Assembly: GCF_000010505.1 (NCBI RefSeq)
Contig: NC_010729.1
Location: forward strand, 2,233,501-2,297,500
DNA from: Porphyromonas gingivalis ATCC 33277
GTDB lineage: Bacteria > Bacteroidota > Bacteroidia > Bacteroidales > Porphyromonadaceae
Reading direction: 5' to 3'
DNA length: 64,000 bases
Part shown: positions 24,998 to 34,841 of the stretch, piece after piece
Position numbering within the stretch: the stretch's first letter is position 1
Layout: the number at the start of each line of letters is the position of its first letter
Program-made: the position numbers and the translations under genes
The notes under the pieces: generated by a model
Database searches by the model: none
The model's input: only the letters and a program-made list of their open reading frames with translations
Told to the model about the DNA's origin: nothing

Positions 24998-26512
24998 CTA
25001 ATCGCGAACTTGTCTGAACGCTGTACCCAGATTGTCGATAATATCCGATGCTATCAGACTCTCCTGACTATAGCGTCCGGCATAGATGTCTCCGGCCAAA
25101 CCGTGGATATAATTGCCGAGGACACAGGCTGAAGCAGGAAGATAGCCTGACCCCAATAGGCCGGTAATGATGCCCATGAGGACATCGCCGCTTCCTCCCG
25201 TCGCCATGCCAGGGTTGCCCGTATTGTTGAATACGACCATGCCACCGGGCATACAGGTTGCACTGAATGCTCCTTTCAGGACTACATAGACATGATGATG
25301 ACAGGCGAGGAATCGGGCTTGGCGCAGCCGTTCATAGTCCGTATTGCAATGGGTGGTCAGCCGTTCCAGTTCTCGCGAGTGAGGTGTGAGGATGCTGTTG
25401 ATAGGCAGACGATCGAGCCAACTGCGGTTTTCTGCAATGATGTTCAAGGCATCGGCATCAAGCACCAAGGGGCCGTTAGGAGTGGAAAGTATCTTTTCGA
25501 CCAAAAGGACTGTGCCTTCTGCCCGTCCTATGCCGGGGCCGATACCTACAGCCTGAAAAACCAGCGGAGAGGAATAGTCGCAGACTATATCCGTCTTTTC
25601 ATCGGCATGTACCATGGCCTCCGGCACGGCGGTCTGCATGACAGCCTCGCCACAAGCGGGTATATGGGTAGTTAATAGACCGATACCGCTTCGGAGACAA
25701 GCCTTTGCAGCCAGACAAGCCGCTCCCATCTTGCCCCGACTTCCCGCTATGAGCAGAGCATGGCCGAACGTTCCTTTGTGCGCGAAACGAGGGCGTTGCC
25801 GGATGATGCCGGATATATCGAAATCGGTATTGAGGAAATACTCTGTCTTGATCGTTTGCTTCCCTTCGACGCTCAGACCGATATTCAGGACTTTCCACTT
25901 GCCTACATAGTCGGCGTTTTCGGAGAAGAGGAAGGATAGTTTGGGATATTCGAACGTAAGGGTGTGTGTGGCTCTGATGATGGCATTCGGATTATTGCCG
26001 AAGTTATCCTCTTCGAACAGCCCCGAAGGGATGTCTATTGATACGATCTCTGCTCCGGATTGGTTGAGGAACTCCACGACCTTGGCAAATCCGCCCTGTA
26101 GAGGACGATTCAGTCCCACGCCGAAAAGACCGTCCACCACTACGGTCTGGCTGGAAAGTTCCGGCGGAATGAAGTTGTCCACCACCTCGGTCAGCCTGAT
26201 CCCCGAAGTCTCCAACAGGCGTACCCTGCATTCGTTGCATTCGGGGCTGAGCGATCCGCTGACATTGAAGAGAAAGGCATCCACCGAATAGCCGTTTTCG
26301 CCCAGAATACGGGCTGCACATAGGGCATCCGCTCCATTATTGCCAGGGCCGGCGAAGACTACGATCCGGCGCTGCTGGGTGTAGAGACGTTCGAATTCAT
26401 ACACCCATGTGGCGGCTGCTCGTTCGACTAAATCGATCGAAGAGACAGGCTCGTGCTCTATCGTGTAGCGGTCAAGCTCCTTGATGCGTGCTCCGGTGAA
26501 TATCCCGATCAT
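24998..26512 (-). CDS. nnr: Bifunctional NAD(P)H-hydrate epimerase / ADP-dependent dehydratase
   Basis: A 504-residue metabolite-repair enzyme. The N-terminal YjeF domain (about 1-215; VVFAGPGNNGADALCAARIL) epimerises damaged NAD(P)HX; the C-terminal ribokinase-like domain (about 225-495; NNTGNPGMATGGSGDVLMGIITGLL) dehydrates it using ADP. The start at ATG 26512 (MIGIFTGARIKELDRYTIEH) lies 4 bp after the lpxA stop; an ATG at 26539 overlaps lpxA and adds nine residues not typical of the family. It is the last gene of the lipid A run, so probably co-transcribed with lpxA. Confidence 0.92.
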   Translation of the reverse strand: MIGIFTGARIKELDRYTIEHEPVSSIDLVERAAATWVYEFERLYTQQRRIVVFAGPGNNGADALCAARILGENGYSVDAFLFNVSGSLSPECNECRVRLLETSGIRLTEVVDNFIPPELSSQTVVVDGLFGVGLNRPLQGGFAKVVEFLNQSGAEIVSIDIPSGLFEEDNFGNNPNAIIRATHTLTFEYPKLSFLFSENADYVGKWKVLNIGLSVEGKQTIKTEYFLNTDFDISGIIRQRPRFAHKGTFGHALLIAGSRGKMGAACLAAKACLRSGIGLLTTHIPACGEAVMQTAVPEAMVHADEKTDIVCDYSSPLVFQAVGIGPGIGRAEGTVLLVEKILSTPNGPLVLDADALNIIAENRSWLDRLPINSILTPHSRELERLTTHCNTDYERLRQARFLACHHHVYVVLKGAFSATCMPGGMVVFNNTGNPGMATGGSGDVLMGIITGLLGSGYLPASACVLGNYIHGLAGDIYAGRYSQESLIASDIIDNLGTAFRQVRD

Positions 26513-26516
26513 GGCT

Positions 26517-27311
26517 TCACTCCATGGTTCCGCGGACAATGCCGCGTTTGGAAGACTTGATAAAGTCTAATATAAGTTCCTTCTCATGACAATCGGCGTA
26601 CTCCTGCTGGATAATATCGATCGCATCGGAATTATTCAGTCCTCTTTGGTAAAGTGTGCGGTAAATATCATTGATCAGGAAAATCTGCTCGTTGGTGAAA
26701 TTTCGGCGGCGCAGACCTACGATGTTGATTCCGCAATAAACGAGAGGATCCCGTCCCACCAGTACATACGGAGGGATGTCCTTCGAGAGGCGGGAGCCAC
26801 CTTGGATCATCACATGCTGAGAGATGCGTACGAACTGGTGTACCAACACTCCGCCGCTGATGATGGCATGGTCGTCTATTTCTACTTCGCCGGCTATCTG
26901 TGAAGCATTGCCGACAATGATATGATCGCCCAATACGCAGTCATGGGCTATATGACTATAAGCCATCAGCAGACAATGACTGCCCACTACGGTAGTGCCA
27001 CGAGAGGCGGTGCCTCTATTGACGGTAGCACATTCGCGTACGATGGTATAATCGCCGAGGATAGCAGTGGTATCTTCACCTTGGAACTTCAGATCCTGCG
27101 GTACTCCTCCGATTACTGCATTCGGATGGATTTCGCAACCCTTACCGAGCGTCGATCCATAACGAACCACAGCATGAGGATGCAAAATGGAACCATCACC
27201 AATCTTAGCTCCGGCTTCCACGACGGCAAATGGACCTATCTCAACACCTACTCCTATCTCGGCATGCGGATCTACCCATGCCAACGGACTGATTTTTGTC
27301 TCTGACATCAT
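26517..27311 (-). CDS. lpxA: UDP-N-acetylglucosamine acyltransferase
   Basis: A 264-residue left-handed beta-helix acyltransferase, first step of lipid A synthesis in the cytoplasm. Hexapeptide repeats are evident from residue 8 (SPLAWVDPHAEIGVGVEIGP) and the catalytic His is in the region YSHIAHDCVLGDHIIVGN. The C-terminal helical part (RRRNFTNEQIFLINDIYR) is typical. The start overlaps the upstream lpxC/fabZ stop by 4 bp, giving coupled translation. The gene order lpxD-lpxC/fabZ-lpxA is the Bacteroidota arrangement. Confidence 0.96.
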   Translation of the reverse strand: MMSETKISPLAWVDPHAEIGVGVEIGPFAVVEAGAKIGDGSILHPHAVVRYGSTLGKGCEIHPNAVIGGVPQDLKFQGEDTTAILGDYTIVRECATVNRGTASRGTTVVGSHCLLMAYSHIAHDCVLGDHIIVGNASQIAGEVEIDDHAIISGGVLVHQFVRISQHVMIQGGSRLSKDIPPYVLVGRDPLVYCGINIVGLRRRNFTNEQIFLINDIYRTLYQRGLNNSDAIDIIQQEYADCHEKELILDFIKSSKRGIVRGTME

Positions 27312-28696
27312 TCTTTATTCTGGATTATCTGTGCCATAAATTCAGCTTCACAGGCTAACTGCTCTCCTACGAAAGCTAAGCCGCGCATATTAGCAACTCC
27401 TCTGCGTATCTCGGAAATCATTCTGAGCTTGAACACCAAAGTGTCGCCGGGTACCACTTTGCGGCGGAATTTCACTTTGTCGATCATAAGGAAGTATGTG
27501 GAGTAGCTCGAAGGCTCGGTCAGGGTATTGAGTACCAAGAGTCCTCCCACCTGTGCCATTGCCTCTACTTGCAAGACTCCGGGCATCACAGGCTCGCCAG
27601 GGAAGTGACCGGGGAAGAATGGTTCGTTGCCGGAAACGCTCTTTACTCCGACTATATAGTCCGGCCCTACTTCGATGATCTTATCGACCAATAGGAACGG
27701 ATAGCGGTGGGGTAGAAGCTCTTTGATCCGATTGATGTCCATGATCGGCTCTTTGTTCGGATTGTAGACAGGGGCCTGTGCTTCGTTCTGTTTGATTTCT
27801 TTGCGAATCAGACGCGCCATCTTGTTGTTGATGCTATGCCCCGGACAGGTGGCAATAATGCGTCCGCGAATATATTTTCCGATCAAAGCCAGGTCGCCCA
27901 ATACGTCGAGGAGCTTGTGGCGTGCCGGTTCATTGTCGTAGATTAGAGGCTTGTTATTGATGTACCCCAATTCATTGACCTGCTTCCGCTCCACTCCCAT
28001 CATATCACTAAGGGCATCGAGTCGATCTTGTGCCAATGGCTCGTCGTAGATCACCAAAGCATTGTCCAAATCGCCGCCTTTGATCAGATTGGCCTCCAGA
28101 AGCATCTGCACCTCCCGTACGAAAACAAAGGTGCGAGCACCTGCAATCTGCTCTTCGAAATCCGACAAAGTTTCCAAAGAGGCGAATTGATTGCTAAGCA
28201 CCTTGCTGGGGAAAGCGATGTGTACATCTACCGTAAATTCGTCATCCGGCAGCAGGATCAACTTCGAATTGCTTTCCGGATCGGATACCTCCATGCGTTT
28301 TTTTATTATATAATAGTCGCGTGGTGTTTCCTGTTCCACCAAGCCGACGCGCTTGATTTCGCTCACATAGGGTTCCGCGCTACCATCCAAGATGGGAAAT
28401 TCGGGTGCATCCACCTCGATCAAGCAGTTGTCTACGCCGAGGGCATAGAGAGCTGCCATGGCGTGTTCTATCGTGCTGACGGAAACTTCGCCTTTTTTCA
28501 GCACCGTACCGCGACGAGTACTGTGCACATTGTCTGCGATGGCGTCTATAACGGGTTGTCCCTCCAGATCGACACGCTTGATTTTATATCCGGATTCCTC
28601 CGGAGCAGGACAGAAAGTAATATGAATATCCAGTCCGGTGTGTAGGCCTTTGCCTTGCAGACAGAACTTATCTTTCAGTGTTTGTTGTTTTTGCAT
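27308..28696 (-). CDS. lpxC/fabZ: Bifunctional LpxC deacetylase / FabZ dehydratase fusion
   Basis: A 462-residue fusion. The N-terminal part (about 1-300) is LpxC, the zinc UDP-3-O-acyl-GlcNAc deacetylase: [10 protein letters not shown] and [16 protein letters not shown] supply zinc ligands. After a linker (about 300-315) the C-terminal part is the FabZ hot-dog dehydratase: [14 protein letters not shown] and [22 protein letters not shown]. The fusion is characteristic of Bacteroidota. The start at 28696 ([21 protein letters not shown]) overlaps the end of lpxD by 22 bp; the frame stays open upstream but that extension is lpxD sequence in another frame. Joining the enzymes may balance lipid A against fatty acid synthesis. 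Confidence 0.96.
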   Translation of the reverse strand: MQKQQTLKDKFCLQGKGLHTGLDIHITFCPAPEESGYKIKRVDLEGQPVIDAIADNVHSTRRGTVLKKGEVSVSTIEHAMAALYALGVDNCLIEVDAPEFPILDGSAEPYVSEIKRVGLVEQETPRDYYIIKKRMEVSDPESNSKLILLPDDEFTVDVHIAFPSKVLSNQFASLETLSDFEEQIAGARTFVFVREVQMLLEANLIKGGDLDNALVIYDEPLAQDRLDALSDMMGVERKQVNELGYINNKPLIYDNEPARHKLLDVLGDLALIGKYIRGRIIATCPGHSINNKMARLIRKEIKQNEAQAPVYNPNKEPIMDINRIKELLPHRYPFLLVDKIIEVGPDYIVGVKSVSGNEPFFPGHFPGEPVMPGVLQVEAMAQVGGLLVLNTLTEPSSYSTYFLMIDKVKFRRKVVPGDTLVFKLRMISEIRRGVANMRGLAFVGEQLACEAEFMAQIIQNKE

Positions 28697-29724
28697 ATTT
28701 CTTTTAGTTCTGATATTTCTTTTTCCAGCTGTTCGATGCGGAGGCTCATATCCGGGAGTTTGGGAAAGATGACCGATGCTCGCAGCATATCCCGTAGCGG
28801 CATCCCGGGCGAACCGAGAAGCGTGGAACCGGATTTGACGTTGCTCAACAAGCCGGTCTGTCCTCCTAAACTGACCCTGTCTCCCACTTTGATGTGCCCG
28901 GACAAACCCACCTGCCCTCCGAACTGGCACCATTCGCCCACATGGGACGAACCGGCCATGCCGACTTGGGCAGCAAAAACCGTGTGACTTCCGACAGAAC
29001 AGTTGTGAGCAATCTGTACAAGGTTGTCCAGCTTTACTCCGCGATGTATGATCGTTGAATCCATAACAGCCCTGTCGATACAAGTGTTGGCACCGATTTC
29101 GACATCATCTTCAATGATAACGTTCCCCAGCTGCGGAATCTTGCTGTAGCCTTCGGCATTCGGAGCAAAACCGAATCCATCCGCTCCGATAACGGCTCCC
29201 GAATGAATCACGCAACGCGAACCGATGGAACAGCCATCATAGACCGTCACATGGGGGTAGAGGATCGTCCCCTCTCCAACAGACACACCACTACCTACAT
29301 AAACATGCGGATACAAGCTACAGCCTGTACCCAGCGATGCCCCTTCCGACACGTAGGCAAAAGCTCCTACATAGCAATCATCCGGCAGTATCACCGATGG
29401 ATGAACGAAAGCCGTGGAATCGACTCCCTTCCTTTGGGGCTTCATGCTGTCCACCAATTGCATTAGTTGCGCCAATGCTGCATAGGCATTGGGAACTCGT
29501 ATCAGGGTCGTCTTCACTGATTCGCGCGGTTCGAAGTCCTGATTGACGAGTACTGCATCGGATTGTGTTTGGTACAAATAGTGTTCGTACTTAGCATTGG
29601 CTAAAAACGAGAGACAGCCACTACGACCTTCCTCTATCTTGGCAAAGTCGTGCAGTCGCACCTTGGGATTGCCCTCCACAGAACCGTGGAGGAAGTCAGC
29701 TATCTGTTGGGCTGTAAATTCCAT
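28675..29724 (-). CDS. lpxD: UDP-3-O-(3-hydroxyacyl)glucosamine N-acyltransferase
   Basis: A 349-residue protein with an N-terminal LpxD uridine-binding domain ([18 protein letters not shown]) and a long hexapeptide beta-helix (for example [19 protein letters not shown], with catalytic His in [15 protein letters not shown]), ending in a helical C-terminus ([17 protein letters not shown]). It performs the third step of lipid A synthesis. It is the first of the three lpx genes and its 3' end overlaps lpxC/fabZ by 22 bp. About 90 bp separate it from pyrF upstream. Confidence 0.96.
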   Translation of the reverse strand: MEFTAQQIADFLHGSVEGNPKVRLHDFAKIEEGRSGCLSFLANAKYEHYLYQTQSDAVLVNQDFEPRESVKTTLIRVPNAYAALAQLMQLVDSMKPQRKGVDSTAFVHPSVILPDDCYVGAFAYVSEGASLGTGCSLYPHVYVGSGVSVGEGTILYPHVTVYDGCSIGSRCVIHSGAVIGADGFGFAPNAEGYSKIPQLGNVIIEDDVEIGANTCIDRAVMDSTIIHRGVKLDNLVQIAHNCSVGSHTVFAAQVGMAGSSHVGEWCQFGGQVGLSGHIKVGDRVSLGGQTGLLSNVKSGSTLLGSPGMPLRDMLRASVIFPKLPDMSLRIEQLEKEISELKEICKNNKH

Positions 29725-29816
29725 GTGACGGGGTTAATTAGGGTACAATGGATCTTAAAACATTTTTTCCTTTAGAGTCTATACGACTCCTTTACGTTTA
29801 ATAGAAGCCCGATGGA

Positions 29817-30647
29817 TCAGATCAGGCCTTTTGCCCGAAGAGCAATTTCCATCTGACGCTGCATGGCGGCTGCTTCTCCGGCAGCTTTAGCAGCAAACCC
29901 CTCCGTATTATCCGCGTAGATGATACTGCGCGAAGCATTGACGAGCAGACCGCAATGAGCATTCATGCCGTACTCGGCCACATCTTCCAGACTTCCACCC
30001 TGAGCACCTACGCCGGGGACAAGCAAGAAAGCGTCCGGCACGATCTCGCGAATATCTTTCAGCATGGAGGCCTGCGTAGCCCCCACCACATACATCAGTT
30101 GACCGGCATTATCCCACGTCTGGCTGATACGAATAACGCGTTCGAAAAGGTATTCTCCATCGGCATCGCGCATCATCTGAAAGTCTTGCGAACCTTTGTT
30201 CGAGGTCAGTGCCAGAAGCACCGTGAACTTGCCTGCATAACTCAGGAAAGGGCTGATGCTGTCCTCTCCCATATAAGGAGAAACGGTAAGGGCATCCACC
30301 TTGAGATGCTCGAAGAACGAACGGGCATACATATCACTCGTATTGCCGATATCTCCACGCTTGGCATCGGCTATGATAAATTGATCGGGGTATCGCTCTC
30401 GAATGTATTCGATCGTTTTTTCAAAAGAGTGAGCTCCGAAGCTCCCCATGCTCTCATAGAAAGCCATGTTGGGCTTGAAAGCCACACAGTATTCTGCCGT
30501 AGCATCGATGATGGCTTTGTTGAAAGCCAAAATAGGATCATCTTCATTCAGTAAATGCGGCGGTATTTTCTTCACATCGGTATCCAACCCGACACAGAGA
30601 AACGAGCGTTTCCGGCAAATCCGGTCAAAAAGTTCTTTCGTTGTCAT
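29817..30647 (-). CDS. pyrF: Orotidine 5'-phosphate decarboxylase (type 2)
   Basis: A 276-residue TIM-barrel enzyme for the last step of UMP synthesis. The type 2 form is shown by the N-terminus [17 protein letters not shown], the catalytic block [19 protein letters not shown] (Lys and two Asp), and the C-terminal PGVGAQGGS. Length fits the longer type 2 family (about 270) rather than the 230-residue type 1. It lies 16 bp downstream of prfA and about 90 bp upstream of lpxD in a long minus-strand run. Confidence 0.95.
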   Translation of the reverse strand: MTTKELFDRICRKRSFLCVGLDTDVKKIPPHLLNEDDPILAFNKAIIDATAEYCVAFKPNMAFYESMGSFGAHSFEKTIEYIRERYPDQFIIADAKRGDIGNTSDMYARSFFEHLKVDALTVSPYMGEDSISPFLSYAGKFTVLLALTSNKGSQDFQMMRDADGEYLFERVIRISQTWDNAGQLMYVVGATQASMLKDIREIVPDAFLLVPGVGAQGGSLEDVAEYGMNAHCGLLVNASRSIIYADNTEGFAAKAAGEAAAMQRQMEIALRAKGLI

Positions 30648-30663
30648 CGTCTATTTACTTGTA

Positions 30664-31749
30664 TTATAAGGCGGCTTCTTTCATCCGCTCAACATTTTCT
30701 GCTATTATCAAGGCATCGATAAAGGGCTGTACCTCACCGTCCATTACGGCCGACAGGTTGTAGACCGTCATATTGATGCGGTGATCCGTTACCCGTCCTT
30801 GCGGATAGTTGTAGGTACGAATCTTGGCCGAACGGTCGCCGGTCGATACCATCGTCTTGCGTCGGGCTGCAATAGCTTCGTTATGCTTGGATAGCTCTAT
30901 GTCGTAAAGCTTGGAGCGCAACATTTGCATAGCCAGTTCGCGGTTGGCAATCTGCGAACGAGCCTGCTGGCAAACCACCACCATACCCGTAGGCTTGTGC
31001 GTAAGCTGCACCTTGGTCTCCACCTTGTTTACATTCTGACCTCCTGCACCGCCCGAACGGGACGTCTGCATCTCGATGTCTGCCGGATTGATCTCCACGT
31101 CCACTTCTTCGGCTTCGGGTAAGACAGCCACGGTAGCTGCCGAGGTATGTATGCGCCCCTGTGTCTCGGTCGCAGGTACGCGCTGGACACGGTGCACACC
31201 GCTCTCATATTTCAGGATACCATACACTCCTTCCCCCTTGACCGAGAAGACGATCTCTTTGTAACCACCCGTAGCTCCTTCGCTCAAGTCGGTGACCTCC
31301 ACCTGCCAGCCTTTGCTCTCGCAATACTTGACGTACATGCGGTAGAGGTCGCCGGCAAAAAGTGCAGCCTCATCGCCTCCCGTTCCTCCGCGAATTTCCA
31401 CGATGGCATTCTTGTCATCCTCCGGATTGGCCGGAATGAGCAGCATCTTGATCTCCTCCTCCAAAATGGGCAAGCGTTCGTTAGCCTCGGCCAGCATCTC
31501 GCGAGCCATCTCGCGCAACTCCTCGTCGCTCTCTTTGGCCATGGTATGCTTGGCTTCCTCGATGTTGGCGAGCAGATTGCGATAGTCGCGCCCCGCTGTA
31601 TGGATCTTTTCCAGATCGCGATACTCCTTGCTCAACTTCGTGAAACGCTTCATGTCCGCGATTACGGCCGGATCCGTGATAAGCGTGGAAATCTCTTCGA
31701 AACGGCTCTCCAAGCCATCCAATCGGTCTAATAGGTTATTCTCTGCCAT
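30664..31749 (-). CDS. prfA: Peptide chain release factor 1
   Basis: A 361-residue factor that terminates translation at UAA/UAG. The catalytic GGQ is at residues 236-238 in [14 protein letters not shown] and the codon-recognition tripeptide is PAT (192-194, in [14 protein letters not shown]), which identifies RF1; RF2 has SPF. Length is typical. It is 24 bp downstream of purM and 16 bp upstream of pyrF. Confidence 0.97.
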   Translation of the reverse strand: MAENNLLDRLDGLESRFEEISTLITDPAVIADMKRFTKLSKEYRDLEKIHTAGRDYRNLLANIEEAKHTMAKESDEELREMAREMLAEANERLPILEEEIKMLLIPANPEDDKNAIVEIRGGTGGDEAALFAGDLYRMYVKYCESKGWQVEVTDLSEGATGGYKEIVFSVKGEGVYGILKYESGVHRVQRVPATETQGRIHTSAATVAVLPEAEEVDVEINPADIEMQTSRSGGAGGQNVNKVETKVQLTHKPTGMVVVCQQARSQIANRELAMQMLRSKLYDIELSKHNEAIAARRKTMVSTGDRSAKIRTYNYPQGRVTDHRINMTVYNLSAVMDGEVQPFIDALIIAENVERMKEAAL

Positions 31750-31773
31750 ACGGGTGTATCGGGGTGGAGGCGT

Positions 31774-32940
31774 TTAGTATCGGATCTCGCCATAGGGCGT
31801 TTGGAGGATCAATTCGTTGGTCGGAGCTTCCTCCACACGGCCGACGATACGCGCCGGAATGCCGAAGCTCTCGGATATTTCGATCACGTGCGAGGCATTC
31901 TCTTCGGACAGATACACTTCGAGACGATGTCCCATGTTGAATACCTTGTACATCTCTGACCACTCGGTTTGGCTCTCGCGCTGTATCAGCTCGAAGAGAG
32001 GAGGTGTCGGGAAGAGGTTGTCCTTGACCACGCGCTTATTCTTGACGAAGTGCATCACCTTGGTCTGCGCACCGCCGGAGCAGTGTACCATGCCATGAAT
32101 GCGACGACTCATTTCGTCCAGTATGGCCTTGACCACAGGGGCGTAGGTACGTGTGGGCGAGAGCACGAGCTTGCCTGCGTCCAGCCCCAATCCGGCTATG
32201 GCATCGGTCAGCTTCATGCTGCCGCTATAGACCAAATCGTCCGGCACCGAGGGATCGAAACTCTCCGGATACTTCTCTGCCAGATAGTGGGCAAAAACGT
32301 CGTGGCGAGCAGAGGTCAGACCGTTGCTCCCCATACCGCCGTTGTACTGCTCCTCGTAGGAGGCTTGTCCGAATGAGGCTAACCCGACGATAACGTCGCC
32401 GGCCTTGATACGGGCATTGTCTATCACATCCGATCGCTTCATCCGGCAAGTCACCGTACTGTCCACGATGATAGTCCTGACGAGATCGCCCACATCAGCC
32501 GTTTCACCCCCCGTGGCATAGGCATTCACACCCATGCGACGCAGATCGGCCAGGAGTTCTTCCGTGCCGTTGATAATAGCCGATACCACTTCGCCCGGTA
32601 TCAGCCGTTTGTTCCGGCCGATGGTCGAGGACACAAGTATATTGTCCACGGCACCGACGCACAGCAGATCGTCTATATTCATGATCAGCGCATCCTGTGC
32701 AATTCCTTTCCATACGGAGAGGTCTCCCGTCTCGCGCCAGTAAACGTATGCAAGCGAGCTTTTGGTGCCGGCCCCGTCGGCATGCATGATATTGCAATAG
32801 TCGGGATCGCCCCCGAGAATATCCGGAATAATCTTGCAGAATGCCTGAGGGAAAATACCCTTGTCCACATTCTTGATGGCGGCATGCACGTCCTCTTTCG
32901 AGGCCGACACTCCGCGCAGGTTATAGCGTTCGTTAGACAT
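31774..32940 (-). CDS. purM: Phosphoribosylformylglycinamidine cyclo-ligase
   Basis: A 388-residue AIR synthetase of purine synthesis (FGAM plus ATP to AIR). The N-terminus from ATG 32940 (MSNERYNLRGVSASKEDVHAA) matches the Bacteroidota form. The ATP and metal motif HADGAGTKSSLAY and GGETADVGDLVRT are clear. An ATG at 33015 in frame would overlap the upstream gene and adds a basic, Cys-containing tail, so I reject it. It is longer than E. coli PurM (345), as usual in this phylum. It lies 28 bp after the LysM gene and 24 bp before prfA. Confidence 0.93.
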   Translation of the reverse strand: MSNERYNLRGVSASKEDVHAAIKNVDKGIFPQAFCKIIPDILGGDPDYCNIMHADGAGTKSSLAYVYWRETGDLSVWKGIAQDALIMNIDDLLCVGAVDNILVSSTIGRNKRLIPGEVVSAIINGTEELLADLRRMGVNAYATGGETADVGDLVRTIIVDSTVTCRMKRSDVIDNARIKAGDVIVGLASFGQASYEEQYNGGMGSNGLTSARHDVFAHYLAEKYPESFDPSVPDDLVYSGSMKLTDAIAGLGLDAGKLVLSPTRTYAPVVKAILDEMSRRIHGMVHCSGGAQTKVMHFVKNKRVVKDNLFPTPPLFELIQRESQTEWSEMYKVFNMGHRLEVYLSEENASHVIEISESFGIPARIVGRVEEAPTNELILQTPYGEIRY

Positions 32941-32968
32941 ATAGCTGCTTCGTCTTTGTTTTCTTGTT

Positions 32969-33910
32969 TTAGCGCAAGCGCAGTATATCGCCCTCTTGGG
33001 GTATATATTCGCCATCCTTGTCGTTGAGCTTGTAGAGGTTCTTCATCCGGATGCCATAGCGTTGGGAGATACTGTGCATCGAATCGCCCACACGCACTAC
33101 GTGCTGTGTATGTTTGGAGATGGAGCATGCGTGCTTTTTCTCCAGATAGATCACATCGCCCTTTTCGATCGGGAAATCCACGGGAGCATCGTTGTATTTG
33201 GCCAGTTTGGAGGCCCTCATGTCGAACTCTTCGGCCAGAGAATCGAAGGTATCGCCTTGCTTGGCTATGATGTAGAGCAGTCCGTAGCTGAAGTAAGCTT
33301 CGTGCTTGAGTCCGCTCTGCTTCTGCTTGGTCGTTTGATGGGATTTTTTGTTGGACCCGGGGTAAGACTTGTGGAACCATGAGGGGTACTTCTCGCGATC
33401 CAAAGCATATAGCTCATACAGCTCCACCATCTTGATCAGCAGATTGGCATAGCCCCGATTGGTGGCATAGCCACAGCGTTGCAACCCCGTAGCCCAGCCC
33501 CGATAGTCTTCTCTGTCGAGTTTGAACAGGGGACGATAGCGTGGTTGGAGCAGAAATCGGGAATGATCTTCATACGATTCGCGAGCGGCCGAATAGCTAC
33601 GGAAGCATTCGTTCGGCGCATCGTCGGTACGATAGGTGCGCTTGCCCGTCCACGATTTGTGGCATTTGATCCCGAAGTGATTGTTGTGTACGCTGGCCAG
33701 TGTACTGGCTCCGGCTCCTGTCTCCACCAAAGCCTGTGCTATGGTGATGCTTGCCGGTATATTGTAGCGGCTCATCTGTCGGATAGCTTCGTCGGCGTAC
33801 TGTTTCACATAAGCCTCGTATGTACGGTTTCGACTCTGAGCCTGTCCGATCGCTGTCCCGAAGAAAAAGAGAACCGAAACGGAAAGTATCTGCCAAATGT
33901 TTGCTCTCAT
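32969..33910 (-). CDS. Secreted glucosaminidase with two LysM domains
   Basis: Start taken at ATG 33910 (MRANIWQILSVSVLFFFGTAIGQAQ), a good Sec signal; the in-frame ATG at 33937 lies too close to a predicted transcription start (minus-strand TACTTTTG at 33947-33954). The 313-residue product has a glucosaminidase domain (about 30-185; AQALVETGAGASTLA with the probable catalytic Glu, then HNNHFGIKCHKSW), a basic linker, and two C-terminal LysM motifs (IIAKQGDTFDSLAEEF and VRVGDSMHSISQRYGI). It should cut peptidoglycan glycan strands in the periplasm during growth or division. It heads the eight-gene minus-strand run. Confidence 0.92.
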   Translation of the reverse strand: MRANIWQILSVSVLFFFGTAIGQAQSRNRTYEAYVKQYADEAIRQMSRYNIPASITIAQALVETGAGASTLASVHNNHFGIKCHKSWTGKRTYRTDDAPNECFRSYSAARESYEDHSRFLLQPRYRPLFKLDREDYRGWATGLQRCGYATNRGYANLLIKMVELYELYALDREKYPSWFHKSYPGSNKKSHQTTKQKQSGLKHEAYFSYGLLYIIAKQGDTFDSLAEEFDMRASKLAKYNDAPVDFPIEKGDVIYLEKKHACSISKHTQHVVRVGDSMHSISQRYGIRMKNLYKLNDKDGEYIPQEGDILRLR

Positions 33911-34142
33911 CTGTTTGAAATAGTTGCAACAAAACAACGTTAGCTACAAAAGTACAAATAAATTGCAGTCCGTCAGGGAGATTCGGAGCGATCTCTTTTG
34001 AAAATTTTCAGTCTCTTTCCTCTACAATTTGAATCTCTGAGATATGAATTGGTGCTTGTTTTGATAATCGAATGTAGCAATCATGACGTTAGGTGTACAT
34101 TAGCGATTCTAATGCGGTTGCCCTGAGTGATCTACACCCTCT

Positions 34143-34841
34143 TTATTTGTTCTTTAATACGGACAGGGGATTTTCCAATTCCTCAACCAATAGATCGACC
34201 CTTGTACAGGGGTTGTGATTAGCATAATCTTTATCCTTGTGTTTCAAGCGAAGTTTTTCGGCATATCGCTTTGCTAAAATTCCATCTCCATGGTCTTTCA
34301 ATATGTTGTAAAAGGAGGGATCATTCTTATTGTATCGGAAAGAATTATCATTAAGTCGCTTTTGTATCAAGTTTTCAAGTTTGGAAATGTAAGCATCACG
34401 GCTGATAGGTACATCCAGATATTGGAAATGGAGAAGGAACCACAATTCAAAAGCTTCGTTTGTCCAAGCGCATCCGAAACCATAGCTCTTTGCAAGGTCG
34501 ATAGCTCGATTAAAATCATCAAAATCGTCTTTATCAAAGACAACCCAAATCCGATCAAAGCCTAATTCACGCTCTTTTTCGAGATTATCCCGAATCTCTT
34601 TGGCTCGTTCGACTAATGCACAAGTAGAACAACCTTGTCCCCTAATCTCTGCCTCACGAACTTCCGAGTAGTGGTTGTCAATCAAAGCCTTAAAATAGTT
34701 GGGTTCCGTCTTTTGTCCTTCACAAACGATCAGGAATCGAACTATTATGTCCCGGGTATTCTCTTTGCGTTTTCTTGCGGCTTTTGCTTCTCGCTTTTCA
34801 CGTTTTAGTCGTTCTATTTCTCTTTTTGGCGGTTGTCCCAT
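34143..34841 (-). CDS. RloB-like protein (AbiL-type partner, predicted Toprim-like nuclease)
   Basis: A 232-residue protein. After a basic helical N-terminus, RFLIVCEGQKTEPNYFKAL (Glu41) is the RloB glutamate motif; IWVVFDKDDFDDF (Asp103, Asp105, Asp106) supplies the acidic DxD; and WTNEAFELWFLLHFQ (128-140) is the family hallmark. This layout suggests a Toprim-like metal site. The start overlaps the upstream ATPase gene by 28 bp, so the pair is translated together. RloA/RloB pairs correspond to the AbiL abortive-infection system. Codon use is more AT-rich than the flanking genes, consistent with horizontal acquisition. Confidence 0.85.
   Translation of the reverse strand: MGQPPKREIERLKREKREAKAARKRKENTRDIIVRFLIVCEGQKTEPNYFKALIDNHYSEVREAEIRGQGCSTCALVERAKEIRDNLEKERELGFDRIWVVFDKDDFDDFNRAIDLAKSYGFGCAWTNEAFELWFLLHFQYLDVPISRDAYISKLENLIQKRLNDNSFRYNKNDPSFYNILKDHGDGILAKRYAEKLRLKHKDKDYANHNPCTRVDLLVEELENPLSVLKNK

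Noticed and set aside
28697..29083. N-terminal extension of the lpxC/fabZ frame
   Set aside because: This segment overlaps lpxD in another frame; LpxC homologues start at the ATG at 28696.
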